A stretch of 64,000 nucleotides of DNA from Rossellomorea aquimaris. Lineage in GTDB: Bacteria > Bacillota > Bacilli > Bacillales > Bacillaceae_B. Location: NCBI RefSeq assembly GCF_035590735.1, contig NZ_CP141595.1:1893001-1957000 (forward strand). Direction: 5' to 3'. The notes under the pieces are model-generated. The model did no database searches, had not been told where the DNA came from, and saw nothing but the letters and a program-made list of their open reading frames with translations. A program made the position numbers and the translations under genes. Below, piece after piece: positions 10,401 through 21,303 of this stretch (positions are counted from its first letter, which is position 1; the number at the start of each line of letters is the position of its first letter).

Positions 10401-11047
10401 TGAAACTTGTGAAATTGGCCTTGGAAGAATTGGGAACCGTTAACCTCGGTGCCATTGATGAATATGAACGAGTGAAGGAAAGATATGAATTTTTAGTAGA
10501 GCAGAGGAATGATCTGACGGAAGCGAAGGACACCCTTTATCTGGTCATTAATGAGATGGACACTGAAATGATCAAACGCTTTGATCAAACCTTCACGGCG
10601 ATTCAAGTGGAATTTGAAGGGGTATTTAGAGCTTTGTTTGGAGGGGGAAGAGCGGAGTTGAAGCTGACAGACCCATCTGATCTTCTTCACACTGGGGTTG
10701 ATATAGTAGCCCAGCCTCCAGGGAAGAAGCTGCAGAACCTTGGGCTGATGTCCGGGGGAGAACGTGCCTTAACGGCCATTGCCCTGCTATTTTCAATCCT
10801 TAAGATCCGACCTGTACCATTCTGTATACTGGATGAGGTAGAGGCAGCTCTTGATGAAGCAAATGTTCAGAGGTTCAGTCAATATTTGAAAAAATTCAGT
10901 GACGAAACACAATTCATCGTCATTACCCATCGTAAAGGAACAATGGAAGAAGCTCACGTGCTGTACGGTGTAACGATGCAGGAATCCGGTGTGTCCAAAT
11001 TAGTATCAGTCAGACTGCAAGAAACAAAGGAATTGTTAGAAACTTAA
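7481..11047 (+). CDS. smc: Chromosome partition protein Smc
   Basis: SMC ATPase of the condensin-like Smc-ScpAB complex, which folds and segregates the chromosome. It has 1188 residues. The N-terminal ATPase half carries Walker A GPNGSGKSN (about 32-40). Long coiled coils flank a hinge at about 515-665 rich in Gly/Val. The C-terminal half carries the ABC signature LMSGGERALTAIALLF (near 1090) and Walker B CILDEVEAALDE (near 1113). The position between rnc and ftsY is conserved in Bacillus. The start follows gggggaaagaag. Confidence 0.98.
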   Translation: MFLKQLEVMGFKSFAERISVEFVPGVTAVVGPNGSGKSNIIDAIRWVLGEQSAKSLRGSKMEDVIFAGSDSRKALNIAEVTLVLDNEDGTLPIDYSEISVTRRVYRSGDSEYLLNKQPCRLKDIIELFMDSGLGKEAFSIISQGKVEEILNSKPEERRTIFEEAAGVLKYKTRKKKAENKLFETQENLNRVNDILHELEGQVEPLKIQASMARDYLEKKEELEKFEVALTVYDIEDLHKQWEKLSEEFEHHGKEELALSTRIQKKEAVLTQTRDKIAALDESISNLQEVLLATSEELEKLEGRKQVLVERKKNSSTNETQLKQSIEEAEEQIRQLTSEKEKAEMEFKSIDSDVKELKELLITKQNQFKHYNENIEDVIESFKSDYIEKLNQQASAKNEIQYLEQQLEQQSNRSDRLEAENEKYVIQRDELHHSHKELSKVLQEQKEVIDEHIFFYREEQQKLESVKAKYEKQEKTLYQAFQFLQQAKSRKEMLEEMEDDYTGFFQGVKEVLKERDGQLNGVQGAVAELITVPKSYETAMETALAASMQHIVVDTEEDGRKAIAFLKKNQYGRATFLPMNVIKGKSIPDSQKNMLRGHPSFIGVGTDLLNYDERFQMVISILVGNVIIAKDLKGANEIAKLIQYRYRLVTLDGDVVNPGGSMSGGTIKQKKNSLLSRKGELEEMKEKLAAMESQTEHLQSQVKSLKEESSFREKKLEEMRVKGERLRLKEQELLSQLRENELSQQNLDERLSLYDLEKKDFTSVKEKHDSRTKELRASLDEIVEDITRLDQKISELTLQKNSDRTSKDALLNEISDIKASLAARNEQLVNSRNQLIRVQETIVDTNKRKATLQDDLEWLQTEMKDNFSGEEQLGKKAEECSIQKAETSNLISLRREERLNLQHAVEDEELKLKELKRQHKGLVGALRDEEVKINRLDVELENRLDHLRDEYMLSFEAAKSDYPLTIEVEEARKKVKLVKLALEELGTVNLGAIDEYERVKERYEFLVEQRNDLTEAKDTLYLVINEMDTEMIKRFDQTFTAIQVEFEGVFRALFGGGRAELKLTDPSDLLHTGVDIVAQPPGKKLQNLGLMSGGERALTAIALLFSILKIRPVPFCILDEVEAALDEANVQRFSQYLKKFSDETQFIVITHRKGTMEEAHVLYGVTMQESGVSKLVSVRLQETKELLET

Positions 11048-11065
11048 TGAGTGGGGTGTGAAAGG

Positions 11066-12055
11066 TTGAGTTTTTTTAAGAAGCTTAAAGATAAATTTAC
11101 ACAATCGAGTGACAGCGTATCAGATAAATTTAAAGATGGACTGAGTAAAACGAGAAATAACTTCACAACAAAGGTCAATGACCTGGTTGCGAGATACCGC
11201 AAAGTGGATGAAGAATTCTTTGAAGAGCTTGAAGAAATCCTGATCGGAGCGGATGTTGGGTTTGATACGGTCATGGAACTGATTGATGAACTAAAGCTTG
11301 AAGTGAAGCGAAAGAATATTCAAGACACTGAAGATGTTCAATCAGTCATTTCAGAAAAGCTTGTTGAAATCTACCAAGGAGACCGTGATGAGGACAGCAG
11401 CCTGAACATTCAAGATGATCAACTGACGGTTTTGCTGTTTGTCGGAGTGAACGGTGTAGGAAAGACGACGACCATTGGGAAGATGGCACATATGTTCAAG
11501 GAACAAGGAAAGAATGTGGTACTTGCAGCAGGTGATACATTCCGTGCAGGCGCAATCGAACAGCTTGAAGTATGGGGTGAACGTGTAGGGGTTCCAGTCA
11601 TTAAGCAAGCTGCAGGAAGCGATCCGGCAGCGGTTATGTTTGATGCAGTTCAATCAGCTAAAGCAAAAAAAGCGGATATTCTAATTTGTGATACAGCAGG
11701 GAGATTACAAAATAAAGTGAACCTGATGAAAGAGCTTGAAAAAGTGAAGCGGGTTATTGAAAGAGAAATCCCGGGAGCTCCCCACGAAGTATTGCTAGTT
11801 CTTGACGCGACCACAGGTCAAAATGCCATGGTGCAAGCGAAAACCTTTAAAGAAGCAACAAATGTCTCAGGGATTGTCCTGACGAAGCTGGATGGTACAG
11901 CAAAAGGTGGTATTGTCCTTGCGATCAGAAACGAGCTCGAGATCCCTGTGAAGTATGTAGGTCTGGGAGAAAAAATGGACGACCTCCAGCCGTTCGATGC
12001 TGAAAAGTATGTATACGGCTTATTCTCAAACCTGGTTGATAAAGAAGAAGAATAG
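11066..12055 (+). CDS. ftsY: Signal recognition particle receptor FtsY
   Basis: SRP receptor GTPase that docks ribosome-SRP complexes at the membrane. An N-terminal helical domain precedes the G domain: GVNGVGKTTTIGK (near 126), AGDTFRAGAIEQL, DTAGRLQNK and TKLDGTAKGG. I chose TTG at 11066: it gives MSFFKKLKDKF, matching B. subtilis FtsY in sequence and length (329 residues), with ggggtg 7 bases upstream. GTG at 11051 would add five residues without a ribosome binding site. A terminator and the ylxM promoter follow. Confidence 0.96.
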   Translation: MSFFKKLKDKFTQSSDSVSDKFKDGLSKTRNNFTTKVNDLVARYRKVDEEFFEELEEILIGADVGFDTVMELIDELKLEVKRKNIQDTEDVQSVISEKLVEIYQGDRDEDSSLNIQDDQLTVLLFVGVNGVGKTTTIGKMAHMFKEQGKNVVLAAGDTFRAGAIEQLEVWGERVGVPVIKQAAGSDPAAVMFDAVQSAKAKKADILICDTAGRLQNKVNLMKELEKVKRVIEREIPGAPHEVLLVLDATTGQNAMVQAKTFKEATNVSGIVLTKLDGTAKGGIVLAIRNELEIPVKYVGLGEKMDDLQPFDAEKYVYGLFSNLVDKEEE

Positions 12056-12070
12056 TTTCAAGAATCGATA

Positions 12071-12124
12071 GGGTAGCCTGATTGAAGACATTAAGAAGTC
12101 GTCTTGCAGGTTACTCTTCTTTTG
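12071..12124 (+). terminator. Terminator after ftsY
   Basis: A long two-tier hairpin has outer arms gggtagcctg and caggttactc (two G-U pairs) and inner arms gaagac and gtcttg, followed by tcttctttt. It ends the smc-ftsY transcript. Confidence 0.8.
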
Positions 12125-12169
12125 TGTGGAGAGTTTGGGATTTTCTCTGTGAAAAATCTATAAGTATCC

Positions 12170-12198
12170 TTGACAAACACCCGTAAACACTGTATTCT
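12170..12198 (+). promoter_or_regulatory. Sigma-A promoter of ylxM-ffh
   Basis: A perfect -35 TTGACA (12170-12175), a 17-base spacer and TATTCT (12193-12198) lie about 40 bases before the ylxM start. The SRP genes ylxM and ffh therefore have their own promoter. Confidence 0.85.
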
Positions 12199-12238
12199 TC
12201 ATATGTAAAGGTTTTTCACTTAACAAGGAGGGATATCC

Positions 12239-12571
12239 GTGCTGGAGAAAACGACCAGAATGAATTATCTCTACGATTTTTATCAATCTTTGTTAACTCC
12301 TAAGCAAAGAAGCTATATGTCCCTCTATTATTTGGATGATTTCTCTTTAGGAGAAATCGCTGAAGAGTATAATGTTAGTCGACAAGCAGTGTATGATAAC
12401 ATTAAACGAACAGAGGCTATGATCGAGGAGTACGAAGAAAAGCTTTTATTATTTAATAAATTTCAAGAACGCAACGAGATTCTTGATCAACTCAGACAAA
12501 AAATAGGAGAATCATCAATAGATTCTTCTCATTGTTTAAAACTCATTGATGATCTTGAAATATTGGATTAG
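12239..12571 (+). CDS. ylxM: YlxM, putative SRP-associated helix-turn-helix protein
   Basis: A 110-residue protein of the UPF0122/YlxM family, always next to ffh. In related bacteria it is proposed to modulate SRP, but its exact role is not settled. It looks like sigma-70 region 4: [41 protein letters not shown] forms a helix-turn-helix at about 18-58, followed by a coiled tail. GTG at 12239 follows aaggaggga. ffh starts 12 bases after the stop. Confidence 0.93.
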   Translation: MLEKTTRMNYLYDFYQSLLTPKQRSYMSLYYLDDFSLGEIAEEYNVSRQAVYDNIKRTEAMIEEYEEKLLLFNKFQERNEILDQLRQKIGESSIDSSHCLKLIDDLEILD

Positions 12572-12583
12572 GAGGCGGCATGA

Positions 12584-14318
<1,735 letters not shown>

Positions 14319-14329
14319 TCATTAGATCG

Positions 14330-14563
14330 ATGAAAGATCTTATTCTAACGATTGTGAAACCCTTAGTTGACCATCCTGACTCGGTCCACATCGAAACTGA
14401 TGAAGGAACGAACGGCATAACCTATAAGTTATCTGTTCATCCTGAAGACATGGGGAAGGTCATTGGGAAACAAGGGAGAGTAGCTAAATCGATTCGAACT
14501 GTGGTATACGCTGCAGCAGGATCTTCACAACAGAAGAAAATCTTCTTAGAGATAGTCGAGTAA
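14330..14563 (+). CDS. khpA: KH-domain RNA-binding protein KhpA
   Basis: A 77-residue single KH domain. The RNA-binding GxxG loop is in GKVIGKQGRVAKSIR (about 42-56). In streptococci KhpA pairs with KhpB/Jag to control cell elongation and binds many RNAs. The B. subtilis orthologue is YlqC. It sits 11 bases after rpsP and is followed by a strong hairpin. Confidence 0.94.
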   Translation: MKDLILTIVKPLVDHPDSVHIETDEGTNGITYKLSVHPEDMGKVIGKQGRVAKSIRTVVYAAAGSSQQKKIFLEIVE

Positions 14564-14629
14564 GGAAGCCGACATTTGGCTCTTTACACGAAAGGGTGCT
14601 AAGACCTTTAACACCGACTCTATAGAATC

Positions 14630-14685
14630 AGGGGACTGACCCACAAAGGTTACTAAATAGCCTTAAGACGTCAGTCCCCTTTTTC
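14630..14685 (+). terminator. Two-tier hairpin terminator after khpA
   Basis: Outer arms aggggactgac (14630-14640) and gtcagtcccct (14670-14680) pair perfectly over 11 bp, an inner aagg/cctt helix is possible, and five T follow. The arm sequence recurs in a variant hairpin at 27323, which suggests a repeat family rather than a one-off terminator. Confidence 0.82.
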
Positions 14686-14805
14686 ATAGGCTTTATGCAG
14701 TATTATCTAAAGAAAGACCTGCAAAATCCAACACTCCCCCAAGAGAACACCCTAAGGATGTATAGTACGACAGCGTGGGGTGAATAGAAGGAGGAGGAAG
14801 AACTG

Positions 14806-15192
14806 TTGAATGTGATACATACGATTACGATTAAACAGGTGTTAACAGAAAAGAGTAAAGATCTGTTAATGAAACGATATGAAAATCAAAAGTTTCATTT
14901 AGCCAAGGAAAGCGATCAGTTACAGTTCGAAATGAAAAAGATTGAACGTGGTAAGAAATACCCGTCTCATAAATTAAATCAGCACTTCGAAAGAGAATTG
15001 AATGAGCGGGCTGAAAAAATCAAGCTCTTGGATTTCCAAATCGAGCAGTTAAATATCCTTCCTATTGGAAGCGAGCTAAAGGAAAAGGAAGTCCAAGGTA
15101 TGGTTGACATTCAAGTTGGTGACAATTGGGAAGAAGAAGCACTTTCTAAGACAATTATTATTGAAGATGGTATTGTGAAAGAAATTCGTTGA
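14806..15192 (+). CDS. ylqD: YlqD family protein, function unknown
   Basis: A 128-residue conserved protein of Bacillaceae whose function is unknown. Visible features are a charged coiled coil (about 18-85), with repeated Lys/Glu and a [23 protein letters not shown] stretch in its second half, and a short beta-rich C-terminal part ending [15 protein letters not shown] at 14806 follows aggaggaggaag. The stop lies 17 bases before the rimM start. Its place between khpA and rimM hints at a link to RNA or ribosome maturation, which is only inference. Confidence 0.88.
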   Translation: MNVIHTITIKQVLTEKSKDLLMKRYENQKFHLAKESDQLQFEMKKIERGKKYPSHKLNQHFERELNERAEKIKLLDFQIEQLNILPIGSELKEKEVQGMVDIQVGDNWEEEALSKTIIIEDGIVKEIR

Positions 15193-15209
15193 TGCAAGAG
15201 GTGAAAGCG

Positions 15210-15728
15210 ATGGAAAAGTGGTTTAATGTAGGTAAGATTGTCAATACCCATGGAGTTAAAGGAGAATTAAAAATCGTTTCTACGACAGATTTTCCTGAGG
15301 AGCGATATCAAAAAGGGAACACACTTTATTTGTTTCAAGGTCAAAACCAAGAACCGATCAGTCTCGTGATCAAATCTCATCGAAATCATAAGAGCTTTGA
15401 TTTATTGACCTTCGAGGGGTATGAAAATATCAATGAGGTTGAGAAGTTTAAAGAAGGTATCCTGAAGGTACAGGAAGACCAACTGCAGGAACTTGAAGAA
15501 GGAGAATACTATTTCCACGAAATCGTTGGCTGTAAGGTCTTAACAACTTCCGGGGAAGAGCTTGGGACCATAAAAGAGATTCTAAGCCCGGGAGCGAATG
15601 ACGTATGGGTTGTGAAGGGGCAAAGAGGGAAAGAATACCTTATCCCTTACATAGAGGATATCGTGAAGACGATCGACATAGAGAAACAGCTCGTTACGAT
15701 TGAACCGATGGAAGGCTTGTTGTCATGA
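15210..15728 (+). CDS. rimM: 16S rRNA processing protein RimM
   Basis: Assembly factor for the 30S head that binds S19. The N-terminal RimM barrel begins [19 protein letters not shown]. The PRC-barrel-like C-terminal part contains [11 protein letters not shown] and [15 protein letters not shown] at 15210 is 6 bases after agaggtg and gives 172 residues, agreeing with the family. The upstream TTG at 15189 adds seven residues with no support. It overlaps trmD by four bases. Confidence 0.96.
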   Translation: MEKWFNVGKIVNTHGVKGELKIVSTTDFPEERYQKGNTLYLFQGQNQEPISLVIKSHRNHKSFDLLTFEGYENINEVEKFKEGILKVQEDQLQELEEGEYYFHEIVGCKVLTTSGEELGTIKEILSPGANDVWVVKGQRGKEYLIPYIEDIVKTIDIEKQLVTIEPMEGLLS

Positions 15729-16462
15729 TGAGAATTGATGTCCTGTCTCTATTCCCATCTATGTTCGAGGGGATCTTTGGTGAATCGATTCTTAAGAAGG
15801 CATACGAAAAAGAAGCCGTAAGTTACAATGTGATTAACTTCAGGGAATACGCTGATAATAAACATAATCAAGTTGATGATTATCCTTATGGTGGAGGAGC
15901 CGGAATGGTATTGAAGCCACAGCCTATCTTTGATGCGGTCGATGCCTTAAAGAATGAGCAACAATCAAAGCCAAGGGTCATCCTGATGTGTCCGCAAGGT
16001 GAACGATATACACAAAAAAAGGCAGAGGAACTTGCTAAGGAAGAACATCTCGTATTTATTTGCGGTCATTATGAGGGATACGATGAGCGTATCAGGGAGC
16101 ACGTAGTGACGGACGAAATATCGATTGGAGACTATGTATTAACTGGTGGAGAACTTGGCGCCATGGTTGTCATCGATAGTGTAGTTCGCCTGCTTCCTGG
16201 AGTGCTTGGAAATGAGGATTCACCCATTCAGGATTCGTTCTCCTCAGGACTCCTTGAGCATCCCCATTATACCCGGCCGTCGGACTTTAGGGGGATGAAG
16301 GTACCAGATGAGCTTATCTCAGGGAATCATCGTCTGATAGATGAGTGGAGAGAGAAAGAGAGTCTGAGAAGAACCTTTGAAAGAAGACCGGACCTATTAG
16401 AAAGCTATACACTCACAGATCGACAAAAAGCCTGGATAGAGGATTGGAGAAAGTCTAAATAG
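15725..16462 (+). CDS. trmD: tRNA (guanine-N1-)-methyltransferase TrmD
   Basis: Methylates G37 of tRNAs with SAM and prevents frameshifting. The trefoil-knot SPOUT motifs are visible: [24 protein letters not shown] and [10 protein letters not shown], and HPHYTRP lies in the C-terminal region. Two ATGs occur in tandem (15725 and 15728). The second gives the family-like [10 protein letters not shown]. The start overlaps the rimM stop (ATGA), implying translational coupling. Confidence 0.97.
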   Translation: MMRIDVLSLFPSMFEGIFGESILKKAYEKEAVSYNVINFREYADNKHNQVDDYPYGGGAGMVLKPQPIFDAVDALKNEQQSKPRVILMCPQGERYTQKKAEELAKEEHLVFICGHYEGYDERIREHVVTDEISIGDYVLTGGELGAMVVIDSVVRLLPGVLGNEDSPIQDSFSSGLLEHPHYTRPSDFRGMKVPDELISGNHRLIDEWREKESLRRTFERRPDLLESYTLTDRQKAWIEDWRKSK

Positions 16463-16466
16463 GCTA

Positions 16467-16495
16467 TTGCATCCTGGTTGTCTGTGTGATATTAT
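16467..16495 (+). promoter_or_regulatory. Sigma-A promoter of rplS
   Basis: TTGCAT (16467-16472), a 17-base spacer and TATTAT (16490-16495) begin five bases after the trmD stop. The transcript would carry a leader of about 95 bases before rplS. Confidence 0.78.
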
Positions 16496-16499
16496 ATTC

Positions 16500-16588
16500 T
16501 TTGTGGCTTGAGGGGTTATCCCCTGTTGCCATTGATCCCGATGTTCCGCTGCAATCTATCGCTTTTGTAAGAGCATCTGTTGGAAGGA
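16500..16588 (+). ncRNA. Candidate L19 (rplS) mRNA leader
   Basis: Known Bacillus rplS mRNAs carry a ribosomal-protein leader (L19 leader) thought to mediate feedback by L19. Here the untranslated stretch between a good promoter and rplS contains a GC-rich hairpin aggggttatcccct (near 16511-16524) and further pairing-capable segments. Assignment rests on position and the hairpin. I could not score it against the family model. Confidence 0.5.
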
Positions 16589-16598
16589 GTTGAAAAAG

Positions 16599-16943
16599 AT
16601 GCACAAATTAATCGAAGATATTACGAAAGAACAACTTCGCTCTGATCTACCATCTTTCCGTCCTGGTGATACAGTACGTGTACACGTTAACATCGTTGAG
16701 GGTACTCGTGAACGTATTCAGGTATACGAAGGAGTAGTAATCAAACGCCGCGGTGGCGGTATCAGCGAAACATTTACTGTTCGTAAAATTTCTTACGGTG
16801 TAGGTGTTGAACGTACTTTCCCAGTACACACACCAAAAATCGCTAAATTAGAAGTTATTCGTCGCGGTAAAGTCCGTCGTGCGAAACTTTATTACCTGCG
16901 TAACCTGCGTGGTAAAGCGGCGCGTATTAAAGAAATTCGATAA
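16599..16943 (+). CDS. rplS: 50S ribosomal protein L19
   Basis: Ribosomal protein at the 30S-50S interface. The 114 residues contain [25 protein letters not shown] and end [12 protein letters not shown], as in all L19. ATG at 16599 follows aaggag at about ten bases. The TTG at 16590 would add three residues and lies too close to that site. The codon usage is of the highly expressed type. A strong terminator follows. Confidence 0.98.
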   Translation: MHKLIEDITKEQLRSDLPSFRPGDTVRVHVNIVEGTRERIQVYEGVVIKRRGGGISETFTVRKISYGVGVERTFPVHTPKIAKLEVIRRGKVRRAKLYYLRNLRGKAARIKEIR

Positions 16944-16952
16944 GAACGCAAG

Positions 16953-16987
16953 AAAAGGAGCTTGGAGACAAGCTCCTTTTCCTTATT
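16953..16987 (+). terminator. Terminator after rplS
   Basis: A perfect 12-bp stem (aaaaggagcttg, 16953-16964; mate 16969-16980) has a gaga tetraloop and a T-rich tail (ttttccttatt). Confidence 0.9.
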
Positions 16988-17132
16988 CTACAAGAGCTTT
17001 TATTATGCCATAAAATTAAACGTCAGCCAGACTTACTGCCCTATTTTAATGAAGCCACCTTTTTTTAATGAGAAATACAAGAATTTCTAGTAGAATAGAA
17101 AAAGATAGAAAAATACATTGGGTGGTGGAGAT

Positions 17133-17672
17133 GTGGTTAAAGAGAAAAATGAGTGGTGGGAGTGGATGAAGGCACTGTTGATCGCAGTAGGTTTAGCTGC
17201 AATTATCAGATTCTTTTTATTTGCACCCATTGTTGTCGATGGATTATCAATGATGCCTACTTTACATAATGGAGATCGAATGATTGTGAGTAAATTAGGG
17301 GAGCCGGAGCGATTTGATATCGTCGTTTTTCATGCACCTGAACAGAAGGACTATATCAAACGTGTCATCGGACTCCCGGGGGATGAAGTAGAGTACAAAA
17401 ATGATACATTATATATTAATGGAAAAGCGTATACTGAACCATATTTACAAAAATATAAAGATCAATTAAATGAAGGTGTGTTAACAGAAGATTTCACTTT
17501 GAATGATATCATTGAAAAAGGCACTGTTCCAGAAGGGGAAATTTTTGTGATGGGTGACAATCGCCGTTTCAGCAAAGATAGTCGTCACATCGGTACAGTT
17601 CCAATGGAAGAAGTGATTGGTGATACAAAAGTGATCTATTGGCCTGTTAAAGATATAGGTTTCGTGAAATAA
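17133..17672 (+). CDS. lepB: Type I signal peptidase
   Basis: Membrane serine protease that removes signal peptides from secreted proteins. One N-terminal membrane anchor (about 11-31) is followed by the catalytic Ser in DGLSMMPTL (Ser38) and the general-base Lys in [14 protein letters not shown] (Lys75). Box [12 protein letters not shown] is also present. GTG at 17133 with ggtggt upstream is my choice. TTG at 17118 is possible. It belongs to the Sip family, but I cannot say which of SipS/T/U/V it matches best. A signal peptidase between rplS and rbgA is common outside B. subtilis. Confidence 0.92.
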   Translation: MVKEKNEWWEWMKALLIAVGLAAIIRFFLFAPIVVDGLSMMPTLHNGDRMIVSKLGEPERFDIVVFHAPEQKDYIKRVIGLPGDEVEYKNDTLYINGKAYTEPYLQKYKDQLNEGVLTEDFTLNDIIEKGTVPEGEIFVMGDNRRFSKDSRHIGTVPMEEVIGDTKVIYWPVKDIGFVK

Positions 17673-17700
17673 TAGAAAAAAGTTGTTTGGAGGTGGTCAT

Positions 17701-18567
17701 ATGACAATACAATGGTTCCCAGGGCATATGGCTAAAGCTCGTAGACAAGTTACTGAGAAGTTAAAACTTGTAGACATTGTGATTGAATTAGTAGATGCGA
17801 GAATACCGTTATCGTCAAGAAATCCGATGATAGAAGAAATTATCGGTCAAAAGCCGCGACTTGTTTTGTTAAATAAAGCAGACATGGCAGATGCAAATAG
17901 AACGAAGCAGTGGATTTCTTATTTTAAAGAGCAAGGAATAACAGCTCTTGCTGTAAATGCACAGGCTGGCAAAGGGTTACAAGTCATAGTTCAAGCCGCT
18001 AAAGAAATATTAAAAGAAAAGTTCGACCGCATGAAATCAAGAGGAATGAGACCTCGTGCCATAAGAGCTATGATTGTCGGTATTCCTAACGTAGGAAAAT
18101 CCACATTAATCAATCGCCTGGCTAAGAAAAATATAGCGAAAACAGGAAATACTCCTGGGGTGACAAAAGCCCAGCAATGGATCAAGGTAGGGAAAGAGCT
18201 TGAACTACTCGACACGCCGGGTATTTTATGGCCTAAATTTGAAGATCCGCAAGTTGGATATAAACTGGCATTGACAGGTGCCATTAAAGATACCATCCTG
18301 AATTTACAGGATATCGCCGTTTATGGTTTGCGATTTCTTGAAGAGCACTATCCAGAGCGTTTAGAAGAGCGCTACGGCCTCGAAGAAATACCTGAAGAAG
18401 TAGTGGACAGCTTTGATAAAATTGGAGCTAAAAGAGGCTGTCTTATGGCTGGTGGAGAAGTGAATTATGACAAGACTTCAGAAATAATCGTCCGTGACAT
18501 TCGAAATGTACAATTAGGACCCATGACGTTTGATATCATTGGTGAGACTGAGCGAGAGGGCGAATAA
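17701..18567 (+). CDS. rbgA: Ribosome biogenesis GTPase RbgA (YlqF)
   Basis: GTPase needed for late assembly of the 50S subunit. The G motifs are circularly permuted: NKAD (G4) near 60 comes before [11 protein letters not shown] (G1) near 128 and [10 protein letters not shown] (G3) near 175. The N-terminus [16 protein letters not shown] is the family hallmark. ATG at 17701 lies behind ggaggtgg and gives 288 residues. An in-frame upstream start within the ribosome binding site is rejected. Confidence 0.97.
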   Translation: MTIQWFPGHMAKARRQVTEKLKLVDIVIELVDARIPLSSRNPMIEEIIGQKPRLVLLNKADMADANRTKQWISYFKEQGITALAVNAQAGKGLQVIVQAAKEILKEKFDRMKSRGMRPRAIRAMIVGIPNVGKSTLINRLAKKNIAKTGNTPGVTKAQQWIKVGKELELLDTPGILWPKFEDPQVGYKLALTGAIKDTILNLQDIAVYGLRFLEEHYPERLEERYGLEEIPEEVVDSFDKIGAKRGCLMAGGEVNYDKTSEIIVRDIRNVQLGPMTFDIIGETEREGE

Positions 18568-18568
18568 A

Positions 18569-18616
18569 AAAGAGGCTGTAAAAAGAGGGATTCTCTTTTG
18601 AGCAGCCTCTTTATTT
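18569..18616 (+). terminator. Terminator after rbgA
   Basis: Outer stem aaagaggctg (18569-18578) pairs with cagcctcttt (18603-18612), with an inner aaaagag/ctctttt helix and a T-rich end. It separates rbgA from rnhB. Confidence 0.87.
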
Positions 18617-18652
18617 ATGTGGAGTACATCCGATATAAATAGGAGGAGCATT

Positions 18653-19423
18653 GTGAATACAGTACATAAGACCATTAAAGAAATAAGGGAAATCATCAAG
18701 TCTGCTTCTGTTCATGATCCGATTCTTGAAGAATTGAAGAAGGACGAAAGAATCGGTGTCCAAAAACTTTTAAAACAGATTGAACGCGAGCAGATGAAAA
18801 GAGAGCAGGAAAGAGAAGAATTTGCCGTCCTTACTCAATATGAAAGTGAACTGCACCAACAAGGATTCACCCTCATTGCAGGGATCGATGAAGTAGGTAG
18901 AGGTCCTCTTGCAGGTCCTGTGGTAGCGGCTGCCGTCATTCTGCCTCATGACTTCTATTTGGCGGGATTAAATGATAGCAAGAAGATAACAGAAGCAAGA
19001 AGAGAAGATTTCTATGAATACATCAGGGAACACGCAACATCTGTTGGAATAGGAATGGTACATGCGGATGAAATTGATTCCATAAATATTTTTGAGGCTA
19101 CAAAAAAGGCTATGAGTGAAGCGATCGTCAGCCTGCCGATTCAGCCTGAGTATTTACTGATCGATGCTATGAAAATTCAATCGCCCTATCCGAGTCAGTC
19201 GATCATTAAAGGAGACTCGAAAAGTATATCCATAGCAGCAGCATCCATCATTGCCAAGGTAACACGTGACCGGCTGATGAAGGAGTATGCCAGCACCTAT
19301 CCTGGATATGCGTTTGAGAGGAATGCAGGATATGGCACAAAGGATCACTTAGGCGGGCTGGAGAAATTAGGAGTGACGCCCATTCATCGAAAGAGCTTTG
19401 CACCTGTGAAGGAGCTGCTTTAG
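18653..19423 (+). CDS. rnhB: Ribonuclease HII
   Basis: Removes RNA from RNA-DNA hybrids and misincorporated ribonucleotides. An N-terminal helical extension (about 1-65) typical of Bacillus RnhB precedes the catalytic domain with IAGIDEVGRGPLAGPVVAAAV, where Asp and Glu are active-site acids, LNDSKK and YLLIDAM. GTG at 18653 is 4 bases after aggaggag and gives VNTVHKTIKEI, like B. subtilis. The start at 18617 lies in the preceding terminator tail and is rejected. A small hairpin spans the stop codon. Confidence 0.95.
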   Translation: MNTVHKTIKEIREIIKSASVHDPILEELKKDERIGVQKLLKQIEREQMKREQEREEFAVLTQYESELHQQGFTLIAGIDEVGRGPLAGPVVAAAVILPHDFYLAGLNDSKKITEARREDFYEYIREHATSVGIGMVHADEIDSINIFEATKKAMSEAIVSLPIQPEYLLIDAMKIQSPYPSQSIIKGDSKSISIAAASIIAKVTRDRLMKEYASTYPGYAFERNAGYGTKDHLGGLEKLGVTPIHRKSFAPVKELL

Positions 19424-19482
19424 ATTAGCAGCTTGTTGGACTGTATAAACAATGAATCGAATAATGAACGGGAGACACGGAC

Positions 19483-21303
19483 ATGAGTCATATTCATGGT
19501 ATTAACAGTAATCAGCCCCTTGACCAAAAGCCCTTTTCCATTCAAAGTGGAAAAGTTCTATCTATCAGCGTCCATAAGCTGTTAGGAGAGGGAAATGCAG
19601 TGGTGTCAGCACATGGACAACGGTTTATTGCGAAAATTGAAGCGCCAATGGAAGCTGGAGGACGTTATTGGGTAGAAGTGAAACAATCTGAAAGTAATGT
19701 AAGTCTACATCTAATCCCAAGCCGTGGGCAAACTGGAGTAGAATATGGAAAGCATGCAGCAGCAAATCTATTACAGCATTTTTCCATATCAACTAGTGGA
19801 AAAGAAATGAACGAATTTGTTATGGAGCTAATGAAAAAAAACATTCCCATTCATAAAGAACTGCTATTATTCGGAGAGAAGCGTTTGAAAGGGAAAGACT
19901 CATCGGAAAATGTGAAAACCCTGGTTGAAATGGCTAAGAGGAACATGCCGCTTTCTGACAGGGTCTTTCTCTCGATGAGAGCGGGAACTTCAACAGGCAG
20001 CATTTTATCCATGTTAAATGAGCTGGCTTCAAAGTTAAGGGGAACTGGAAGGGACACGGCCACGCTTCATTTACTTACCGGGATCCAGAAACCATTGAAT
20101 AGGCTGGCGTCAGAAAAACTTGTGATAAATGCATTATCCAGTTTAGTTGATTCATCCCAAACTTTCTCAAATCGATTAGGCCATTTCGATCTATTGAAAT
20201 CACTAGGAGTCTTTCCGAAAGAAACTCCCATGAATCACTGGAGGAAAGGGTTAAAGACCACGCTTTTAGAAGAACTGAAACAGTCTTCACACGGGCAGTG
20301 GGAAAGAAAGATAGATTTTCTAAGAACCCAATTGGCAAATCATCCAGGTCCAGCTCCCTTAAAGCTTCAAAATGACCTGAATCAGCTTCTATCGACGACT
20401 ACTGGAAGGGGTCCGGAATTTCCTAAACTATCTGGTACCCATATCGATAAATGGATTAATATTATATTGAGTTCGGAGACTGTACTAAATGGAGAAAGAG
20501 ACGAACCTTCCTTTGTGGCAGCTAAAGAGCTGATGGGAGTAATTGGAGAGGGAAAGTGGCGGTCCATTGAGATGAACTATATGAGGCACTTGCAGTCTTA
20601 TGGAAAAGGCGCACCTGTATCGAACATGGAACGGCTATTTCAAAAACTTCACCTACAGATAGAACAAGAACTCACTCAGGCGATTCGGGGAGAAGAAATG
20701 GCAAGGGTGTTGAAAAAAGTAATTGGAACGTTTGGGATTAACTTTGAAGCTCAGTTACAAAAAAACGGACAAGAGCTTCAAAATCATCCAACAATCAAGC
20801 AGCATCTCATTGGGTTAAGTCAAAATCACCCACTCGCAGATATTCGAATGCTAGCCGATGATCTTGTTCTCAAGATGAACCACCAGGTGCTTCAATCACT
20901 GGAGAGTTCTCCTTTTCTAACAATCGTACAACAATTCCCATTTTCTCTATATGGAGAGAGCACCGACATCACCCTTCAATGGACAGGGAAAGAGAAAGAA
21001 AAAGGTGTGATTGATGGAGACTACTGCCGGGTTTTATTTTATTTAGAGCTGGATATCATGAAAGAGACTTTAATCGATATGCAGGTTCAAAACCGGGTGG
21101 TCTCCTTGACCGTTTGGAATGACCACCCAAACGCAGAGAGAATGTCCAGATCATTTATTCCTGGATTAAAAGAAGGTCTGGAGAAGCTGGACTATCAACT
21201 AACTATGGTAAAGGTGAAAGCACCGGATAAGCAGGTTGAGCTTTCTGATAAAATCATTGCAGAACGCTTTAAAACGTTTTCGGGAGTTGATTTAAAGATA
21301 TGA
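19483..21303 (+). CDS. ylqG: YlqG-like protein with FliK-type C-terminal domain
   Basis: A 606-residue protein whose position matches B. subtilis ylqG. I see an N-terminal beta-rich module (GKVLSISVHKLLGEGNAVVSAHGQ..IAKIEAPMEAGGRYW, about 23-75), a long helical middle, and a C-terminal region (about 480-580) with EKGVIDGDYCRVLFYLEL, DMQVQNRVVSLTVWND and a closing helix FIPGLKEGLEKLDYQ. That pattern resembles the hook-length control domain of FliK. The function is unknown. It overlaps ylqH (FlhB-CC-like) by four bases, so the pair mirrors the FliK-FlhB partnership. The FliK similarity is my inference from pattern, not a search. Confidence 0.8.
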   Translation: MSHIHGINSNQPLDQKPFSIQSGKVLSISVHKLLGEGNAVVSAHGQRFIAKIEAPMEAGGRYWVEVKQSESNVSLHLIPSRGQTGVEYGKHAAANLLQHFSISTSGKEMNEFVMELMKKNIPIHKELLLFGEKRLKGKDSSENVKTLVEMAKRNMPLSDRVFLSMRAGTSTGSILSMLNELASKLRGTGRDTATLHLLTGIQKPLNRLASEKLVINALSSLVDSSQTFSNRLGHFDLLKSLGVFPKETPMNHWRKGLKTTLLEELKQSSHGQWERKIDFLRTQLANHPGPAPLKLQNDLNQLLSTTTGRGPEFPKLSGTHIDKWINIILSSETVLNGERDEPSFVAAKELMGVIGEGKWRSIEMNYMRHLQSYGKGAPVSNMERLFQKLHLQIEQELTQAIRGEEMARVLKKVIGTFGINFEAQLQKNGQELQNHPTIKQHLIGLSQNHPLADIRMLADDLVLKMNHQVLQSLESSPFLTIVQQFPFSLYGESTDITLQWTGKEKEKGVIDGDYCRVLFYLELDIMKETLIDMQVQNRVVSLTVWNDHPNAERMSRSFIPGLKEGLEKLDYQLTMVKVKAPDKQVELSDKIIAERFKTFSGVDLKI